NCBI RefSeq assembly: GCF_000182565.1
Contig: NW_015971541.1
Span: forward strand, 773,066-837,065
DNA from: Spizellomyces punctatus DAOM BR117
Lineage: Eukaryota; Chytridiomycota; Chytridiomycetes; Spizellomycetales; Spizellomycetaceae
Direction of reading: 5' to 3'
DNA length: 64,000 bases
The notes under the pieces were generated by a model, which saw nothing but the letters and a program-made list of their open reading frames with translations, did not search any database and was not told the origin of the DNA. Positions 60,030-64,000 of this stretch are shown in pieces. Made by a program: the position numbers and the translations under genes. Numbering within the stretch: position 1 is the first letter of the stretch; each line of letters starts with the position of its first letter.

Positions 60030-62894
60030 TCAAGCTTTGCTACCACTACCAAGGGCCTCCAATTGCTTCATAAAAGCCTTTGGCGTGACCAATTCGGTTG
60101 ATCCATATGTAATCCGCTTTCGCTGCACGGACGCTCGCTATTCAAAACACATTCATTACTATGGCCAACATGTTTCGGTCATCAACGTACTAAGCGTACC
60201 TGAGTGTACTCTGTTAGGTTTTGGTACTCCAGATAATTTCCACCCCCCACAACAAACACGATGGCCTCCTGGAAAGGCGTTCGACTACGCTGCTGCTTAG
60301 GAGCAGCACCCCGTGGCAGTTTGGGGTCCAGATAAAGATACTCCTCCGTGTCGGGTCCATCTTTGTGTTCCATCATCGCATCCACTATCCGAGTCGCAGG
60401 GCAGTCCTTGCGAAGAGGGAGCAAATTCTTCACACCAGACACCAAGTTCTCAAAATGGCCAGACACCCCCGCATCTTTCAAATGATCGGTAAGCTACAGT
60501 ATCGTTACACATTTAGTCCGTGAACAAGAAGTGCACCATAACATACGCCTGCACCTTAGACCCAATTGAAGTAAATCTGCCCAGTAGATCATTAGCCGCT
60601 GATTGCTGTGGTGGAGGCACATTCGCAACAGTATTCATTCGGGAGAATGCCCGTACCCTTGTAATATCACAAAGCCTTGGTTACACGGGTGACGGTCGGC
60701 CAGCACAGACTGTTTACTCACTGTTTGAGATAGTGAACGGCGTTCACGTTACAACCCGCTTCTGCTAAGGCAGTCTCGTATTCGCCCAGATCTTCTTTTG
60801 AGACAGCTTCGGTAGACAGATAGTAGACACTGAACAGTCGAAGTTTATCGTCGGGAGATTTCTTCGGATCTCTTATGGCTTCCATTATGTTGCCCTTACT
60901 CTGCATATTTCGGTGCCATTGTTACAGACAGCTTCTTATTGCCAATTTCTCAGTCTACGACGATACCTGTTTTGAAATGGACTCCTCCATGGAGAAGAAC
61001 TGATCGAGATGTCGCTCCTGAATCGTCCGTAGCAAGGCCGTTGCAATGTTCATATGCATATCCAATAGCCTCTTTCGCTCCGTCAATTCCGGCAGTTGCT
61101 TAATTGCTGACGTCAGTCCTTTGGCACCGCTGCTAAAATCACTATAGACGATGGAAGTTAACAACGGTCATGTCGCCAGGCATTTGATAAAGCCCTCACT
61201 TTGGATCTACTTCATCCAAAGAGTTCACTCCACATGACTTTGTGACTTGATCCACGTCTGCCTTATATCGATTAATTTCGACATCGACGTCCTCTGGTAG
61301 GCGAGATCAGTTGACAGCTAGCAAAAAATCTGCTGAGGCAAGTGGCCCTTCCTACCAGCGACTTGTGGGAACGGATTTGACGCGTTCTTTCTCCAGAAAA
61401 AGTCGTTGACGTCGATGTCAAAGGTTTTACGCTTTCGCTGCCCACCCTCTTCATCCTTTTTGCATAGTTCGCAATGGTTATTTATATGAACCCTGTCAGA
61501 TGAGTAGTGCTGAACAGGTCTTACCACTATAGTCACCCTGTTCAACTTCATGTCAAAGATGTCATGCACCAGCGTTGCATATGTCCATGTGTGATTCAGC
61601 ATCATAGTCAAGTCAAGATTTCGATCGAGGATAATCAGCACTGTCGAGCACATGTGGCACCGTTAGGTGCGCATTGCCGCCATAGCAGCTCCATCTTTGC
61701 CTTACCTGGTCGAGACAAATTCCTTGTCACAGACAGGTTATCCATGAAGAGATTTGCACGGGTATTCAGCATATGATCGCGTAATCTACTCTCAAGTTTC
61801 GTTGCGACCACTTCTGCCGCATTTCCTCGTTGACTACGGATAATAGGCACGACACCTATGGTGTAAGAGCCAGGAGCTCAGAGAAAAGTCATTGTTCGAT
61901 ATCAGGTGATATCCCATACCAAGCGTGACCAAAACGGAGAACAGTGAGCCGACGATTTTGTCCAGCAGTGACTCTATACGGGATTCGGATGACGTTGGGT
62001 CGTTAAGGCTTTGGTACGAATCCTCCATTTGCAGTGAAAACATGTTGTTATCCAAACAGACATAGTCGAGATATTGGTCATACACCTGTAGCATGAACGG
62101 GGATTTCTCAACATTGAGCGATCACGTCATTCAAGACAGGCTTTACTGGTAATGCAATGTACAAACCTGCGCAACGTCGCCCGACACACCCGTGGAAATA
62201 GCGGTCGCAGCGAGATCCTCCAAAAGAGGTCGAGGAACGGAAGACAAGAAGTTGATGTAATATGACTCGTACAATTGCTTTCCGAAATCCTACAAGCACC
62301 ACAGCAATGCGGACCACACTTAGCGCACACTTATGAAAAGTGTTCCATTCCGGCCGCTTTGTCTTACATCGCCTATTCTCTTTATATTTTCGGCTGTGGG
62401 TTGGACCAAATAGATTGCGGGCACATCCGGAATCGGGAGGCGGTCACTGTATAAGGGCCTGGAGAAAGCTTTGCGATCAGCTTTCTGAAATACTACGCAC
62501 CCGTGCTCAAACAGCCCCACAAAGCAAGGTTGCAATCCAAGAGTGTGTCAGTCAGGCTGAACATTAACTCACATATGGACGGTAATTCCCTGTTCGCGTA
62601 AATCGTTCACCTTTACCAACGGCGATATGACATCTTGCCCTAATTTGTCATAGATGAGAACCTTCCAGACGGGATCTGTTATCGCAAGCGTTGTGGTAGA
62701 AGACGCAGTAGCAGCCGACGCGGTATCTGGCAAAGCACTATCTACAATCGCATCCCTGGTGTTGAGGTTGAGCAAAGTGAAAAGGGCCTCTAAATGAAGG
62801 GGAACGCTTAGAGACCCGGACAACAAAACCATCGCTCGACTACATCCAAAATGTCACCTTTTTGTTGTTCCCTCAAAGACTTGGGAGCGCTCAT
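60030..62894 (-). CDS. SLY1: SLY1/SCFD1 Sec1/Munc18-family protein
   Basis: Many minus-strand exons, outer ends clear and junctions partly approximate. Starts [11 protein letters not shown], with [118 protein letters not shown], and near the C-terminus [20 protein letters not shown]. The C-terminal tail is [20 protein letters not shown], as in SLY1. SLY1 binds the syntaxin Sed5 and drives ER to Golgi and intra-Golgi SNARE assembly. Confidence 0.94.
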
Positions 62895-63116
62895 TGCTAG
62901 AGCTAAGGTGTGCAGTTTCGACCTTCGAGCCCGTTGACCGATAGAGCCACGGACACTTGGCTGCGCATCGCCACACCCGCCTGTGGCACAGTCAGCTAGG
63001 ACAATTGAAGCTGCGATTTCAGATGCCTCTGCATCCAAACTAAAGGCCTACTAGTGATGACACCGTAAGACAAATCAAAGAAAACAAAATACAAATGAGA
63101 TCTATCGGCGCTTCAG

Positions 63117-63498
63117 CTACGCAGGACACAGCAGAGTGATGTTGTCCCCTTTAAGAAGGATCCTTCCTAGCTGCTTTGTAGTCTTGTCAGGTAAATTATG
63201 CTCTTCGGCATCATCCAACACCAAGTTCATGAATTCATCAAAACCCTACATGAAAGGAACATACTAAGCCTTGACAGGATAACATTAGACCAATACCGAT
63301 CTTTTCACATACGAGGATCTGACCTTCCATCCTGATATCAACCTTTTCGAAAAGCCAGATCTGAACTCTTACTTTCTATCGTTCGTACATGAGCTAGGAA
63401 ACGAGAGATTGTGCTTCCATCTGTCATACCTGCTGCAGCAACCGGAATATCAGGTTGATGGGTGCAACCATAATCTTTTGAGCTTTTACTGATGACAT
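63117..63498 (-). CDS. SNRPE: Small nuclear ribonucleoprotein E (SmE)
   Basis: Three minus-strand exons (63430-63498, 63313-63375, 63117-63245) give 86 residues. Sequence: [20 protein letters not shown], then [40 protein letters not shown] and [19 protein letters not shown]. These are the Sm1 and Sm2 motifs of SmE, with the conserved Asn and RNA-contact GDN. SmE binds SmF and SmG; SmG is also in this window. The upstream in-frame ATG at 63648 adds 50 unrelated residues, so I prefer 63498. Confidence 0.95.
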
Positions 63499-63680
63499 TT
63501 TGTTAGATGGCACTTTGGTCTGCAGCTTTGGGGAGGCAAGATGGAACAAAGTCTGTAAAAACACAGATCGCATTACGTACATTTCATTTCGGCTCAAAGA
63601 GGCTACATGACGTGGCTTAGGATCTGAATTCTTTTTGGCGGACGACACCGTCGACTTGCTGCATTCAAGAATGTGAATTC

Positions 63681-64000
63681 ATGTCTCCGGTAAAGAAAAT
63701 GACGATAAAAAAAGAGAAGAACCCTGGCCGAACGACAGGATCTGAAACACAGTCCATGTCTACGAGTGAGCTTCCGCAATCGGAGAACAGCAACCTCGAG
63801 TCGGATGCACCAAGAATCCCTGCTGACTCCACTGCAGCAACTCCACCGACAACACCCACCGCATCTACTAGCCAGCTACCTCCACATCCCGCCGACCGCT
63901 CCCGCACGACCCTTTTTGTCTCGACTATTCCTTATAATGCCACAAACGAGCAACTCCAAGAGTTCTTCTCGGAGATCGGTCCAGTACGGACCAGTTACGT
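63681..64000 (+). CDS. NOP4/RBM28-like RRM protein, 5' part
   Basis: Partial gene, truncated by the right edge of the window. From ATG at 63681 (MSPVKKMTIKKEKNPG) there is a basic then Ser/Thr/Pro-rich N-terminal region and the beginning of an RRM: RTTLFVSTIPYNATNEQLQE and FFSEIGPVRTSYV, which contains the RNP2 motif LFVSTI and the first helix. The pattern of LFV...LP followed by EQLQEFFSEIGPV resembles the first RRM of NOP4/RBM28, a nucleolar factor in 60S biogenesis. Other RRM proteins cannot be excluded from 107 residues. Confidence 0.6.
   Translation, partial: MSPVKKMTIKKEKNPGRTTGSETQSMSTSELPQSENSNLESDAPRIPADSTAATPPTTPTASTSQLPPHPADRSRTTLFVSTIPYNATNEQLQEFFSEIGPVRTSY

Overview
The window is nuclear DNA from a fungus that makes flagellated zoospores, most likely a chytrid. 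Genes are densely packed on both strands and cut by many short GT-AG introns, mostly 50 to 90 bases. The basic fungal gene set sits beside genes that non-flagellated fungi have lost: CFAP58, a ROPN1L/RSPH11-like radial spoke protein, ARMC2, and probably a Fuzzy-like longin protein and an IQ/SPRY protein. No transposase, integrase, CRISPR array, rRNA or bacterial operon was seen.

0 to 20 kb: a DUF1294 membrane protein, a seven-finger C2H2 protein, the mRNA export factor RAE1, CFAP58, a C2H2 transcription factor, a tandem non-coding duplication (about 10.34 to 10.77 kb), eIF2B alpha, mitochondrial p32/MAM33, urease accessory protein UreF, a mitochondrial RCC1-repeat protein, a CYSTM-tail protein and a small secreted protein. 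A gene-poor 1.4 kb stretch leads to a tRNA-Ile(AAT).

20 to 40 kb: an IQ/SPRY protein, a secreted transglutaminase-elicitor homologue carrying a Pep-13-like motif, borealin, the ESCRT-III protein CHMP2/Vps2, the ROPN1L-like protein, PEX13, a tandem AAA ATPase of the AFG2/CDC48 type with altered Walker B motifs, complex I subunit NDUFV1, SmG and RPB5.

40 to 64 kb: GID8, a RIF1-like HEAT protein, mitochondrial uL11, coatomer zeta, a longin-domain protein, TMA16, ribosomal protein uS12/RPS23, ARMC2, a C-terminal-only SF3A1-like protein, a SYLF-SH3 protein, SF3A3, COX19, SLY1, SmE and the 5' end of a NOP4/RBM28-like RRM gene running off the right edge.

The genes form no single operon or system. 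Themes are the flagellum (CFAP58, ROPN1L, ARMC2, IQ/SPRY, longin), the spliceosome (SmG, SmE, SF3A1-like, SF3A3), mitochondria (NDUFV1, COX19, uL11m, p32, RCC1-like) and trafficking (SLY1, COPZ, CHMP2, PEX13). Exon coordinates were read by eye from splice sites and reading frame. Those marked approximate need transcript support.
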